Notes: a model not told the origin generated them from the sequence alone. A stretch of DNA of 64,000 nt from SHYR01 sp036013055 (GCA_036013055.1 DASCQM010000012.1:203630-267629), one strand, 5' to 3'. Counted from the first letter of the stretch, positions 1 through 9,348 are shown. Translations and numbers: made by a program.

Positions 1-631
1 AGCGCTTCCCGTAGGAGTCCATCATCCACGCCATCGTCTGGGCGTCGGTGCCCATGTCCGGTGCGGGGACATCGCGGTAGACGCCCAGCAGGTGGGCGAT
101 GTTCTCCAGGTAGCCGCGTGTCACCTGCTGCAGTTCGCTCGTGGGAACCGAGCGAGGGTCGATCTGTACGCCGCCCTTTGCACCCCCGAAGGGAATATCG
201 ATGATCGAGGTCTTCCACGTCATCAGCGCGGCGAGGGCACGCACCTCGTCCAGGTCGGCCAGCGGGTGGAAGCGGACGCCCCCCTTGTACGGTCCGCGGG
301 CACCGCTGTGCTGGACGCGGAATCCGGAGTAGACGCGCAGGTGGCCGTCCTCCGTGTGCACCGGGATCTCGACGTGCAGCTCGCGCCACGGGCTCTTCAG
401 CAGCTCCACGACCTCGCTGTTGATGCTGAGGTGTTGGGCAGCCTGCAGGAAGAACCAGTTCGCACCCTCGGACGGCGAGAAGGTCACGGAAGGGACGTCG
501 GCGTCGGCATCCGTCGGCACGATCGGCGGCGTTTCGGCCGGGGCGCGTTCGGCCGTGTCCAGCTCCGAGGGTTCGGCGAGCCGGATCGCGAGCGGCACGT
601 TCGCGCCGAGTGGGGTGTTCTCGTTCGCCAT
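1..631 (-). CDS. Glu/Leu/Phe/Val dehydrogenase (glutamate dehydrogenase), N-terminal part
   Basis: The first 210 residues of an NAD(P)-dependent glutamate/branched-chain amino acid dehydrogenase, which reversibly deaminates the amino acid to its 2-oxo acid. The gene runs off the left edge, so the C-terminal Rossmann domain is missing. The substrate-binding domain shows YKGGVRFHP (Lys116), TWK (Lys140), PFGGAKGGV (Lys152) and PDMGTD (Asp192). These correspond to the four substrate and catalytic residues known from clostridial GDH. About 50 low-complexity Ala/Pro/Thr residues precede the conserved fold, so a start slightly further in is possible. The ATG at 631 is the best one seen. Whether the substrate is glutamate or a branched-chain amino acid cannot be told from this half. 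Confidence 0.93.
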   Translation of the reverse strand, partial: MANENTPLGANVPLAIRLAEPSELDTAERAPAETPPIVPTDADADVPSVTFSPSEGANWFFLQAAQHLSINSEVVELLKSPWRELHVEIPVHTEDGHLRVYSGFRVQHSGARGPYKGGVRFHPLADLDEVRALAALMTWKTSIIDIPFGGAKGGVQIDPRSVPTSELQQVTRGYLENIAHLLGVYRDVPAPDMGTDAQTMAWMMDSYGKR

Positions 632-820
632 GACAGCCTCACATCCTCGGCGGATCCGGCCGAGCCTCGCGACAACCACGGTCATTATGGCGCAAGGTAG
701 CGCCGATTACCGCGAAAACGTCGTCGCCTATAGCTTCGGATGCGAGACGTCAGGGCGCAGTGTCGACGCTCACGAACGAGGATCGATCGAATCTCCGTGG
801 CGATGTCGACTGAGCGTCGG

Positions 821-1654
821 TCAGTCGACCGTCAGAGGAGTGTCCTCGCGGTTGGCCCATTCGCCCATCGAGCCGTCGTAGTTCAGCGCCGAGTCATTGC
901 CCAGCATGCGCAGTACGAACGCGGCAACTGCCGCGCGAATTCCGCCCTGTCAGTAGCTGACCGTCTGCGCTTCAGGGTTCAGCCCCGCGTCGACGAGCAA
1001 TTGCCGGATCTCGTCGAGCGGCCGGAAGCGACGTGCCGGCGGGCCGCCGAAGAGCTTCAGCCACTCGAGGTGGATCGCGCCAGGGACGTGTCCAACGCGG
1101 TCGTTGCCCCGGCCGGCCGAGCCGTCCCACTCGCCATCGGAGCGCACGTCCCAGACCTGCAGCGTCGCGGGCCCTTCGACGTCGGCCTTGAGCGCGTCGA
1201 CGGTGCAGAGGTGCGAGTTGTCGATGGTTGCCTTGAACGTGCCGGGCTCCGGGCGCGGGATTTCGGAGGTGAGCATCCGCCCCTCGGCGAGCCACGCGTT
1301 GAAGCCGCCATCGACGACCCGCACGTTCGTGTGCCCGAAGCGCTCCAGCACCCACCAGACGCGGGCGGCGTGAAGCGAGGAGTTGTCGTCGTAGAGCACG
1401 ACCTCGCTGTCGTTCGAGACGCCGAGGCGGCTGATCAGCGGCTCGAACTCGTCGGCTTCCATCACCAGCTTCGAGTCGTTGGCGCCCTTGAGGTACGGGT
1501 GGTGCGAGATGCTGACCGCGCCGGGGATGTGTGCGCGCCGGTAGGCGACAGGTTCGCCGCAGTCGATCAGGACGAGTTCAGGGTTGTCGATCTGACCGGC
1601 GAGCCACTGGGTGGTGACGAGCAGGGGATGTTGGGCGTCGGGGTCGAGTTCCAT
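821..1654 (-). CDS. Two-domain rhodanese (thiosulfate/3-mercaptopyruvate sulfurtransferase), candidate selenoprotein with in-frame TGA at the active site
   Basis: Sulfurtransferase of 277 residues if the in-frame TGA at 950-952 is read through. The N-terminal inactive rhodanese domain covers about residues 1-130 (LVLIDCG, RAHIPGAVSISH, LYDDNSSLHAARVWW). The C-terminal catalytic domain covers about 150-277 (LQVWDVRSDGEWDG, GHVPGAIHLEW). Residue 235 is the TGA, exactly where the family has the persulfide-forming cysteine of its C-Q-G-G-x-R-A loop. The 42 codons after it (QGGIRAAVAAF, then NYDGSMGEWANRED) complete a normal rhodanese C-terminus and end at a second TGA (821-823). A GGAGG sits 5 nt before the ATG. 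The gene lies 27 bp after the HAD gene, probably in one operon. Readings: selenocysteine (favoured), a nonsense mutation, or a sequencing error. Two-domain rhodaneses are usually about 280 residues, which fits the read-through length. Confidence 0.85.
920..952 (-). promoter_or_regulatory. Candidate bacterial SECIS hairpin just after the in-frame TGA
   Basis: Reading the minus strand after the TGA (950-952), a perfect 6-bp stem CGCGGC/GCCGCG (935-930 with 925-920) closes a 4-nt AGTT loop (929-926). The loop starts 20 nt after the TGA and has G in its second position followed by T. This agrees with the known bacterial SECIS pattern: a stem-loop in the coding sequence shortly after UGA, with a G among the first loop bases. 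A G-U pair, or a GAA/TTC extension across a bulge, could lengthen the stem. A short GC-rich stem can arise by chance in DNA this rich in G+C, so the hairpin supports but does not prove selenocysteine insertion. Confidence 0.5.
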
Positions 1655-1681
1655 CGGGGCCTCCGCGGCTGCCTCGCAACC

Positions 1682-2437
1682 CTAGCGCGCTTCGGCGGAG
1701 CTTCGCCAGTCGCGCGTGCCCCAGTCATCGATCAGCGCCACCAGCTCGGGGAGGGCGGCGATCTCCGCATCGGCGGTGACGTCGTATGCGGGCACTTCGC
1801 CGTTCGGTCGTAGCACGGTGCGCATCCCGGCGGCCTGCGCCCCGTGGATATCGTCGAACGGTCGGTCGCCGACAAAGACGGCGCGGCGCGGGCTCTCGAC
1901 ATCGACGGCTGCAAGCGCCGCCGCGAACGCCGATGCGTGCGGCTTCATGAACTCCATCTCGCTGGTGTAGAGGCGTGCATCGATCAACCCGTCGAGGCCA
2001 TCGCGCTCGAGGAAGCGGTCGTGGAACGCGGGCGGCCAGTGGGTGTTCGAGAGCAGGCCGATGCGCAGCCCGCGCTCGCGCAGAGCGCGCAGCGTCTCGG
2101 CGGCGTGCGGGTCGTGGCGGATGTGCGGCGTCCAGCTATCGAGGTAGTGCGTCGCGGCCTGCTCGAAGGCGGCTTCCGCGATGTCGACGCCGAGGTCGGA
2201 CGTTGCCTCGTTGAGCAGATCGGCGAGCGTGAAGGCGCGCTGATCGGTCGCGCAGCGCTCCCAGCAGGCCTCTTCGACCGCCACGAGCTTCGCCACCATC
2301 GCGTCGCCGTCGTCGGGCGCGAGGTGGTGCGCGGCGAGCCGCCACATGTCTTCCATCTCGATTACGGCGTAGTCGGCGAGCGTGCCGCCCCAGTCGAAGA
2401 TCACGGCCTCGATTGGCGGCGACGCTGCGTCGCTCAC
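1682..2437 (-). CDS. HAD-superfamily hydrolase
   Basis: A phosphatase-like hydrolase of about 251 residues. HAD motif I is DWGGTLADY (nucleophile and acid/base Asp), motif II is LLSNTHWP, the motif III lysine is in EFMKPHASAF, and motif IV is FVGDRPFDDIHG. A helical cap lies between motifs I and II, as in subclass I phosphatases (Gph and haloacid dehalogenase-like). The substrate is unknown. I chose the GTG at 2437, which begins 1 bp after the stop of the upstream CorC-type gene. An upstream in-frame ATG at 2494 would overlap that gene by 56 bp and add low-complexity residues. Probably co-transcribed with the CorC-type gene and the rhodanese. Confidence 0.88.
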   Translation of the reverse strand: MSDAASPPIEAVIFDWGGTLADYAVIEMEDMWRLAAHHLAPDDGDAMVAKLVAVEEACWERCATDQRAFTLADLLNEATSDLGVDIAEAAFEQAATHYLDSWTPHIRHDPHAAETLRALRERGLRIGLLSNTHWPPAFHDRFLERDGLDGLIDARLYTSEMEFMKPHASAFAAALAAVDVESPRRAVFVGDRPFDDIHGAQAAGMRTVLRPNGEVPAYDVTADAEIAALPELVALIDDWGTRDWRSSAEAR

Positions 2438-2438
2438 G

Positions 2439-3710
2439 CTACTCGCCGTCGTCGTCGGCCTCGGCCACCGCGGCGATGCGTTCGACGGCGACAAGGATCA
2501 CGCGGCGCTCGTCGGCATCGTTGACCGTGAAGCGGTAGCCGCCGTAATCGACCGTCTCGCCGGGCTTCGGAAAATGCCGCAGGTGCGTGAGCACTAGTCC
2601 GCCGACGGTCTCCGCCTCCGGGTGCGTGAAGTCGGCGCTCAGCTCGTCGCCGAGATCGGCGAGGCTGCGCACGCCCTCGACGACGCGATAGCCCGCGATG
2701 TGGATGTCGGGCGCGCCGGGCTCGTCGCCGCTCTCGCTCTGCAGCTCACCGACGAGTTCCTCGAGAATGTCTTCCAGCGTCACCAGTCCGGCGGTCGCGC
2801 CGAACTCGTCGACGAGGATGATCATGTACGACGCGTGGCGCTTCATCTGCTCTAGCACGCGGGCGATCGAGGTCAATTCAGACTCGAAAACGGCCAGCCG
2901 CATCACCTCGCGCACGGGACGAGAGAGATCGCCGTCCGCCGTCGAGGCGTTGACGTCGCTGACATGCACGTAGCCGACGATCGCGTCGGGGTCGCCGGAG
3001 AAGACCGGCAGGCGCAGGTAGCCGTGCTCCGCCATCACGGCCGAGACCTCGGTGAGCGGGCTGGTGTCCTCGATCGCGACCATATTCACCCGGTGCACCA
3101 TGATCCGCCGTACCGGGCGCTCCTGCAGCGTCAGCGCACCGAGCAGCATGTCGGACTCATCTTCGTCGAGCGTTCCGCTCTCGGCGCCGAGCACGATCGC
3201 CGTGCGCAGCTCGCCGAGCGAGAGCGCGCCGCTGGAGCTACCGCGCGCGGCCACGGGCCCGACCATCATGCGGCCGGCCATGTCGAAGACCACGATCGCC
3301 GGCCTCAGCAGCCGCGCCCAGAGCGTGAGCGGCATCGCGTACCAGCGCGTGAGCATGAAGTTGTGGTGCAGCGCGTACGTCTTGGGGCCGATCTCACCGA
3401 AGATCACCAGCAGCACCGTGATCACCAGCGTCGCGGCGAGCGCCGCCTGGCCCTCGGAGACGAGGTCGGCCGCGATCACCGTGCCGACGGCTGCGGCACC
3501 GGTATTCGCGAGGTTGTTGCCGAGCAGGATCGCGGAGAGCAGCCGCTGCGGGTTGTCGAGCAGCGCCGCGACGCGCTTGGCGCCGGGATGCTCCTCGCGG
3601 ACGTAGTGTTCGAGCTGGACGCGCTCCAACGAGAGGAACGCGGTCTCTGAGCTGGAGAAGAACGCGGACAGCAGCAGCAGCACGAACAGCAGCACGAGAT
3701 AGACGGTCAA
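2439..3710 (-). CDS. HlyC/CorC (CNNM) family membrane protein with paired CBS domains
   Basis: About 423 residues. The N-terminal CNNM/DUF21 transmembrane domain covers roughly residues 1-175 (FFSSSETAFLSLERVQLEH, LLGNNLANTGAAAVG, GEIGPKTYAL). A CBS pair follows (RIMVHRVNMVAIEDTSPL to EFGATAGLVTLEDILEELV), then a C-terminal CorC_HlyC domain near GYRVVEGVRSLADL. The family is linked to Mg2+/Co2+ efflux or resistance at the inner membrane; transport itself has not been shown for most members. A TTG at 3710 with GGAGG just upstream is preferred. A GTG at 3752 would add 14 basic residues and has a poorer ribosome site. First gene of a likely CorC-HAD-rhodanese operon. Confidence 0.9.
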   Translation of the reverse strand: MTVYLVLLFVLLLLSAFFSSSETAFLSLERVQLEHYVREEHPGAKRVAALLDNPQRLLSAILLGNNLANTGAAAVGTVIAADLVSEGQAALAATLVITVLLVIFGEIGPKTYALHHNFMLTRWYAMPLTLWARLLRPAIVVFDMAGRMMVGPVAARGSSSGALSLGELRTAIVLGAESGTLDEDESDMLLGALTLQERPVRRIMVHRVNMVAIEDTSPLTEVSAVMAEHGYLRLPVFSGDPDAIVGYVHVSDVNASTADGDLSRPVREVMRLAVFESELTSIARVLEQMKRHASYMIILVDEFGATAGLVTLEDILEELVGELQSESGDEPGAPDIHIAGYRVVEGVRSLADLGDELSADFTHPEAETVGGLVLTHLRHFPKPGETVDYGGYRFTVNDADERRVILVAVERIAAVAEADDDGE

Positions 3711-3812
3711 GAGTGCCCTCCGAGGGCTTTCGCGAGCCCGCTTGGGAAGCACCCTACCATCCGCGCCGCGCCACCCACAGCGTCACGCCCGCTCCGTCTT
3801 GCTTGCGCTGCG

Positions 3813-4609
3813 TCAGGGTGCGACGCGGCCGATGATCCAGCTCGACTCGATCTCGCGCTCGAAGTGGCCGGACGGTTCGGCCCGTGCAAGCTGCGCCCGC
3901 AGATCGTCCTCGAACCGCTCGCGGTCGTCGCCGAGCAGACTTCGGTTCGCGTACGAGGTCGAATAGAGGTTCCCGAGCACCTGCTCGAAGCTCCAGTCGA
4001 GGGCGCTCGTGACGGCCCCTTCGTCGATTGCGACGAACGGCGATGCGGCGAGGATCTCCTGCCACGTGCGCGTCGACTGCTGCGAATAGCCGCTGCCGGC
4101 GCGCCGCGTGGGGCCAAGCCAGCGCTGAATCGTCTCCGTGCCGCCTCTTGCCATGGCAGGTCGCCCGCGCCGGTGCCGAGCGGTGAGCCGGCGGTGAGCA
4201 GCGCGATGCCGCCACCGGGCTCGATGCGCTCGTGGCAGAGCGCGATCACCCGATCCCCGTCCATCCAGTGCAGCGCGTCCGCGCAGGTGACGAGCCGGAA
4301 CGTCCCCAGCGCGGCCGAGATCGATTCACCGGGCAACTCGTGCCAGTCGATGGTCGCGGCACCCGCGCGGCGAGCCTCTTCTCGGGCCACGTCGAGCATC
4401 TGCGCGCTGACGTCGATGGCGGCGACCCGCTCGAAGCGATCGTGCAGCGCGACCGCGACCAGCCCCGTGCCGCAGCCGACATCGAGTAGCCGCCCGCTGC
4501 CATCGAGGGAGAACGCGCTGGCGACGGCGTCATAGACGGCCTGCGGGATGCGCGGTCGGTAGCGGGCGTAGTAGCTGGCGGTGCCTGTGAAAGTATCGTC
4601 GGCGCTCAT
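3813..4609 (-). pseudogene. Class I SAM-dependent methyltransferase, frameshifted
   Basis: The N-terminal reading frame (from ATG 4609) carries a methyltransferase_11-type domain: LLDVGCGTGLVAVAL (SAM-binding motif I), AAIDVSAQMLDVA (motif II) and LVTCADALHWMD. After GDLPWQEA, near 4140, the family sequence moves to another frame, which continues with TIQRWLGPTRRAG and ends in HFEREIESSWIIGRVAP with a stop at 3813. Joining the two needs one extra base near 4139-4143, so a 1-nt deletion is the simplest explanation. The original frame continues as arginine-rich nonsense. Either a recent pseudogene or a sequencing/assembly indel. The family methylates small molecules of unknown identity. Confidence 0.8.
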
Positions 4610-4664
4610 GCCGCGATCATAGGGGAGCCGGGGATGCGGCTATTGGAGCGGGTACGGCGCTCGG

Positions 4665-5186
4665 CTACGGATTGTGAATGTCGAACGTCCGCTCGCCGGC
4701 CGCGATCGCGACGGTGAGTCGATTCTCGCCGGGCGGAATCGGGCAGGACCACATCTCGTTGTAGGCGCAGTAGGGGTTGTAGGCGTAGTTGAAGTCGACG
4801 TGCAGCTTGCCGTCGTGCAGCGCCTCGACCTCCAGATAGCGCCCCGCGCCGTACGTCTCGCTGCCCGCGTTCGCATCCTGAAACGGGAGGAAGAGCGAAC
4901 CCGACTGCGCGTCGCGGAAGACCGTTAGTTCAGCGGGGCTGTCGTCGACATCGAAATGGATGCGCGCCCAGCGCACGTACGACGCAACGTCACCGGTGCT
5001 GGTCTGCATCTCGATCGTCTCCTGGACGTCGAACGGCTGCGGCTCGATCTCGTAGGCAAGGGTCGGGCTCTCGTCGTAGTAGTTGAGTCCGCTGAAGATC
5101 TCCTGCTGCGGAGGAGTCAGTGGCGACTGGTGGTCGCTGCCGAAGAACTGGTCCTTGGACGCGCGAAATTCGGTCAGTGCGGTCAT
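4665..5186 (-). CDS. DUF1684 domain-containing protein
   Basis: A 173-residue soluble protein of the DUF1684 family, whose biochemical role is unknown. Recognisable features are the N-terminal FRASKDQFFGSDHQSPL, a central beta-rich part (LFLPFQDANAGSETYGAGRY) and the family-typical NYAYNPYCAYNEMWSCPIPP followed by NRLTVAIAAGE near the C-terminus. The ATG at 5186 has GGGGAG about 6 nt upstream. A longer frame starting at 5267 adds residues unlike the family. No signal peptide is visible. Single gene between the broken methyltransferase and yqeC. Confidence 0.85.
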   Translation of the reverse strand: MTALTEFRASKDQFFGSDHQSPLTPPQQEIFSGLNYYDESPTLAYEIEPQPFDVQETIEMQTSTGDVASYVRWARIHFDVDDSPAELTVFRDAQSGSLFLPFQDANAGSETYGAGRYLEVEALHDGKLHVDFNYAYNPYCAYNEMWSCPIPPGENRLTVAIAAGERTFDIHNP

Positions 5187-5279
5187 GGTGAGTGCTCCCC
5201 GATTGGTGCTAGCCGATGAGAGAAGTGTACCGAGGGTGGCGTCGCGGCTCCGTGCGCCGCCACACATTTGCGCGGGCGG

Positions 5280-6047
5280 CTAGATGAGCAGCTCGTGCAC
5301 CGGATTCTCTGCGTCGCGCAATGAGGCGAGGATCACGCGCGGAACGCCGGCCTCGCGCAGGGCGTGACCCAGCTCCGTCGCGCGCAGCGGTGCGAGATCA
5401 CATTTGTTCACCAGCACCGCGAACTCGCGATCGCCGACGTTCTTGCGGCCGCCCTCGGTGCTGGCGAGCACGCGGGCGAGCACATCGACCGTGCAGGTCG
5501 CCGCGTCGGCGCCCACGATCTCGCGGACGCGCTGGGGGCGATGTACGTGATCGTCGTCGAGCGGCGCGTCGATCGCGTCCGAACCGACGACGCTGACGAC
5601 GTGCGTCGCGGAGGAAGGCACGACCGGCTCGCGATCGCCCGGCGCCTTGAAGGGCAGCATCTTGCTGCCGTCTGCCTCGAGCGCGATCAGGCGGATCCCG
5701 TCAATCGCGGCGCAGGCGTCGACGGTCTCGACCGAGAGCGTGGAGAGCCGGCCCTGCGATTCGTCGTGCGGCGAGGCCACGACGACCGTCGACGCGCGCA
5801 GCGCATCTTCGATCTTGCCGACGATCTGCGGCTCCTCGCCACGCACGATCGGGGGCATCTGCGCGGCGGGGGCGGGCGTGAATCGCGCGGTGCCGGCAAG
5901 GATCGCGCGCTGGCCTCGCTGTTCCGCCTCGCGGCCGAGCCGGTAGAGCGTGCTCGTCTTGCCGCCGCCGCCGACGATGGCGACAACGGAGGGGGCGTGA
6001 GCGGCGTCAGCGCCGAGGTTGAGTGCGTCCCACAGTTCCACGCGCAT
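5280..6047 (-). CDS. yqeC: YqeC-like selenium-dependent hydroxylase accessory protein
   Basis: A 255-residue P-loop protein of the YqeC family. Members occur with selenium-dependent molybdenum hydroxylases such as xanthine dehydrogenase-type enzymes carrying labile selenium, and are taken as a marker of that selenium trait. The exact reaction is not established. Visible: VVAIVGGGGKTSTLYRLG (P-loop variant, residues about 20-37), ILAGTARFTPAP, LIALEADGSKMLPFKAP (family hallmark), FAVLVNKCDL (GTPase-like NKxD) and the C-terminal VPRVILASL. The ATG at 6047 is preferred because a longer frame would run into the divergent mobA gene at 6119. The divergent neighbour makes molybdenum cofactor, which fits. 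Confidence 0.85.
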   Translation of the reverse strand: MRVELWDALNLGADAAHAPSVVAIVGGGGKTSTLYRLGREAEQRGQRAILAGTARFTPAPAAQMPPIVRGEEPQIVGKIEDALRASTVVVASPHDESQGRLSTLSVETVDACAAIDGIRLIALEADGSKMLPFKAPGDREPVVPSSATHVVSVVGSDAIDAPLDDDHVHRPQRVREIVGADAATCTVDVLARVLASTEGGRKNVGDREFAVLVNKCDLAPLRATELGHALREAGVPRVILASLRDAENPVHELLI

Positions 6048-6118
6048 ATGATCACGAAGTCGCGACCCGCGATGCAAACCGTGGGATGGCATGCGACGCG
6101 CGGCCGGGATAGCGATTC

Positions 6119-6748
6119 GTGACGACGCCTCCACCCGACGAGTCTGCGGTGTCCGCGATTCTGCTCGCGGGCGGACGTTCCAGCCGCATGGGCAGCGACA
6201 AGGCGTCGCTGATGCTCGCGGGGCAGACGTTGCTCCAGCGCACGATGGCGGTGCTATCAGAGGTCGCCGCCGAGATCGTGATCGTGCACGCGCCCGGCCA
6301 GCGACTGCCCGCGCACGAATCTGCCGTCTCGACGACGGTGATCGAGGATCCGGTCGAGGGCGAGGGCCCGCTGATCGGCATCGCTGCCGGTTTGCGACAC
6401 GCAGCAAACGAGACCGCGCTCGTGGTCGCTGTGGATATGCCGTTCCTGCAACCCTCGCTGCTGCGCCTGCTCGCCGGCCGTGCGACGACCGGGCGTCGTA
6501 TCGTCGTGCCGATGCACCTCGATCGCCCGCAGCCGCTCTGCAGCGTATTTCGGCGCGACGCGCTGGAGACGATCGATCGCCGTATCGAGGACGGCGAACG
6601 TCGGATCATGGCCGTCGCTGACGATCTAGGGGCCGAACGTCTTGCGCCGGAGGGATGGTCGGCCGCTGACCCCGACGGCCGTTCCTTCGACAATGTGAAT
6701 ACGCCCGAGGAGTTCGAGCGCGCGCTTGCCGTACTCGGCGGCGAGTGA
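6119..6748 (+). CDS. mobA: Molybdenum cofactor guanylyltransferase MobA-like
   Basis: A 209-residue nucleotidyltransferase that transfers a nucleotide (GMP in MobA) to molybdopterin. The N-terminal LLAGGRSSRMGSDKASL is the nucleotide-binding signature. GEGPLIGIAAGL, LVVAVDMPFLQPSLL (metal-binding Asp), RPQPLCSVFRRDAL and FDNVNTPEEF match MobA better than the cytidylyltransferase MocA/YgfJ. The GTG at 6119 was chosen; a GTG at 6149, just before the conserved core, is an alternative. Divergent from yqeC across 71 bp, which suggests a shared promoter region and a shared role in molybdoenzyme maturation. Confidence 0.85.
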   Translation: MTTPPPDESAVSAILLAGGRSSRMGSDKASLMLAGQTLLQRTMAVLSEVAAEIVIVHAPGQRLPAHESAVSTTVIEDPVEGEGPLIGIAAGLRHAANETALVVAVDMPFLQPSLLRLLAGRATTGRRIVVPMHLDRPQPLCSVFRRDALETIDRRIEDGERRIMAVADDLGAERLAPEGWSAADPDGRSFDNVNTPEEFERALAVLGGE

Positions 6749-6767
6749 TGCGCGGCGGAGGGTCGTG

Positions 6768-7674
<907 letters not shown>

Positions 7675-7691
<17 letters not shown>

Positions 7692-8499
7692 GACGCTGCG
7701 CGATCTGCGCTGGCAGGTCATCTGGTACGGCGCGGGCATCGGCGCCTACGCGGCGCTGATCGTGCTGCTCTACCCGTTGTTCCAAGACACCTTCGCTGAG
7801 CTTGAGCTGCCGGAAGGGTACGCATCATTCCTCGGTGGCGACGCGGAGCTCGACCTCTCGACGCCGCGCGGCTACATGACCACGGAAATGATGAGCTGGG
7901 TCCCGCTCGTGGGCGCGATGTACGCGGTGTTCGCCTCCACCAGCCTCTTCGGCAGCGACGAGCAAAGTGGGACGCTCGAACTGCTGCTCACGCAGCCAAT
8001 TTCTCGCCGTCGGCTGTTCATCGAGCGCGTCGGCGGGCTGGTGATCGCGACGCTGCTGATCGGCGCGCTCGCTGCGACCGGGATCGTGATTGGGTCGCTG
8101 TTCGTCGATCTCGGCGACCTCGGCGCGATGCAACTCGCCGGCGCGATGTTCAACCTAGTGCCGTTGATGCTCGCGTGCGCCGGGCTCGGTCTGCTCGTTG
8201 CCACGCTGACGCCGACGCGCGGACTTGCGCTGGGGCTGGTCGCGGGTGAGACGGTCGCGGTCTTCCTGCTCAACTCGATCTCGAATCTGAACGGGACGCT
8301 GGAGCCGCTGCATTACTTGAGCCCGTTCTACTACTCCGATTCAGCCACCGTGCTGCACGATGGGATCGCGATCTCGCATCTGCTGGTGCTGCTCGGCGCG
8401 TTCCTGCTGCTCACGACGGTGGCGGCGCTATCCTTCGATGCTCGTGAGATCGGGGCGCGACGCTGGCAGCTCCGATCGCTGATCGCGCGTAACGTCTGA
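7675..8499 (+). CDS. ABC-2 type transporter permease
   Basis: A 274-residue integral membrane protein with about six hydrophobic segments. The first is WYGAGIGAYAALIVLLYPLF and the last is LLVLLGAFLLLTTVAALSF. The motif FGSDEQSGTLELLLTQPISRRRLF, split here by the membrane edge, is typical of ABC-2 permeases: SDEQSGTLELLL is followed by PISRRR. The GTG at 7675 overlaps the ATPase gene. The lipoprotein gene at 8503 follows by 3 bp, so ATPase, permease and lipoprotein form one transcription unit. Export substrate unknown. Confidence 0.9.
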
Positions 8500-8502
8500 G
8501 GC

Positions 8503-9348
8503 ATGATGCAACGCCTGCCCGTCCTCGTGGCGCTCACTGCTGCCGTGCTGCTCGCAGCCTGCTCTGAGGGTGCGTCGTCCGGCCTCGACAGCCGCTACGC
8601 CGTTGATCGCCCCGTGCGCGTGGTGCTGATCGTCGATGAATCGGACATCAACATCGCGACCTCAATCGAGGGTGTCGTGCTGGTGACGGGGACGTTCGAC
8701 TCGGACCGCTACGAGCACAACGTGACATTCGACGGCGCCGTCGTGCGCGTGCGCGTGCAGCGCAAACGCTCGCTGCTCTCGCTCGTGCGCACTGGCGGTG
8801 CCGAGGTGCGGGTGCGCGTGCCGGCCGGCACCGAGTTCGAGGTCGTGGCGACCGACAGCAACGTCACCGTCGAGGCGGGGCCAATCGGCGGCGGTTCGAT
8901 CGAGACGACGAACGGCATCGTCAGCGTGCGCGGGGGCAACGGGGACCTGCGCGTGCGCAACAACAAGGGCAGCGTCATGGTGAGCGATCAGCACGGCGCG
9001 CTGGACGTCGAGACGATCGCGGCTGCGGTCTCGGTCGTCGACCACGTCGGCGGACCGGTGAAGATCCTGACCGACAACGCCTCGATCGACTTCCACGGCG
9101 AGATCGGCGAGGACGGTGAGAGCGAGATGGCGACGACGAACGGCGCGATCATCCTCAACCTCGCCGGTCAGCCTTCGATCGCCCTCGATGCCGTCGCGGA
9201 GAACGGCTCGGTGCGCTCGCAGTTCGCGATCCTCGATGGCAGTCGCGGCCCGGCGGCGATCAGCGGCCGCATCGCAGGCGGCGCCTCACCGCTGCGGTTG
9301 CGTACGACGAACGGCCTGATCGACGTGAAATCAGCCGAGCTTCAGTAG
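8503..9348 (+). CDS. DUF4097-like (head GIN/adhesin-fold) lipoprotein
   Basis: 281 residues. A signal peptide with a lipobox (VLLAAC, Cys at about residue 20) predicts a lipid-anchored extracytoplasmic protein. The rest is a repetitive beta structure typical of the DUF4097/DUF2807 right-handed beta-helix group: VRVRVPAGTEFEVVAT, IETTNGIVSVRGGNGDL, ALDVETIAAAVSVVDH, RLRTTNGLIDVKS. The family has no defined activity. It follows an ABC exporter with 3 bp spacing and probably works with it or is co-regulated. No enzyme motif is seen. Confidence 0.8.
   Translation: MMQRLPVLVALTAAVLLAACSEGASSGLDSRYAVDRPVRVVLIVDESDINIATSIEGVVLVTGTFDSDRYEHNVTFDGAVVRVRVQRKRSLLSLVRTGGAEVRVRVPAGTEFEVVATDSNVTVEAGPIGGGSIETTNGIVSVRGGNGDLRVRNNKGSVMVSDQHGALDVETIAAAVSVVDHVGGPVKILTDNASIDFHGEIGEDGESEMATTNGAIILNLAGQPSIALDAVAENGSVRSQFAILDGSRGPAAISGRIAGGASPLRLRTTNGLIDVKSAELQ

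Noticed and set aside
92..881. Long plus-strand open frames across the left end
   Set aside because: They are antisense to the glutamate dehydrogenase and rhodanese; their products are rich in Arg, Val and Asp with no fold, as expected for antisense frames in high-GC DNA.
950..952. TGA read as tryptophan by an alternative genetic code
   Set aside because: Genes here use TGA as a normal stop (for example the rhodanese itself at 821-823, the ECF sigma factor and the edge gene at 63676), and Trp at the persulfide Cys position would abolish activity.
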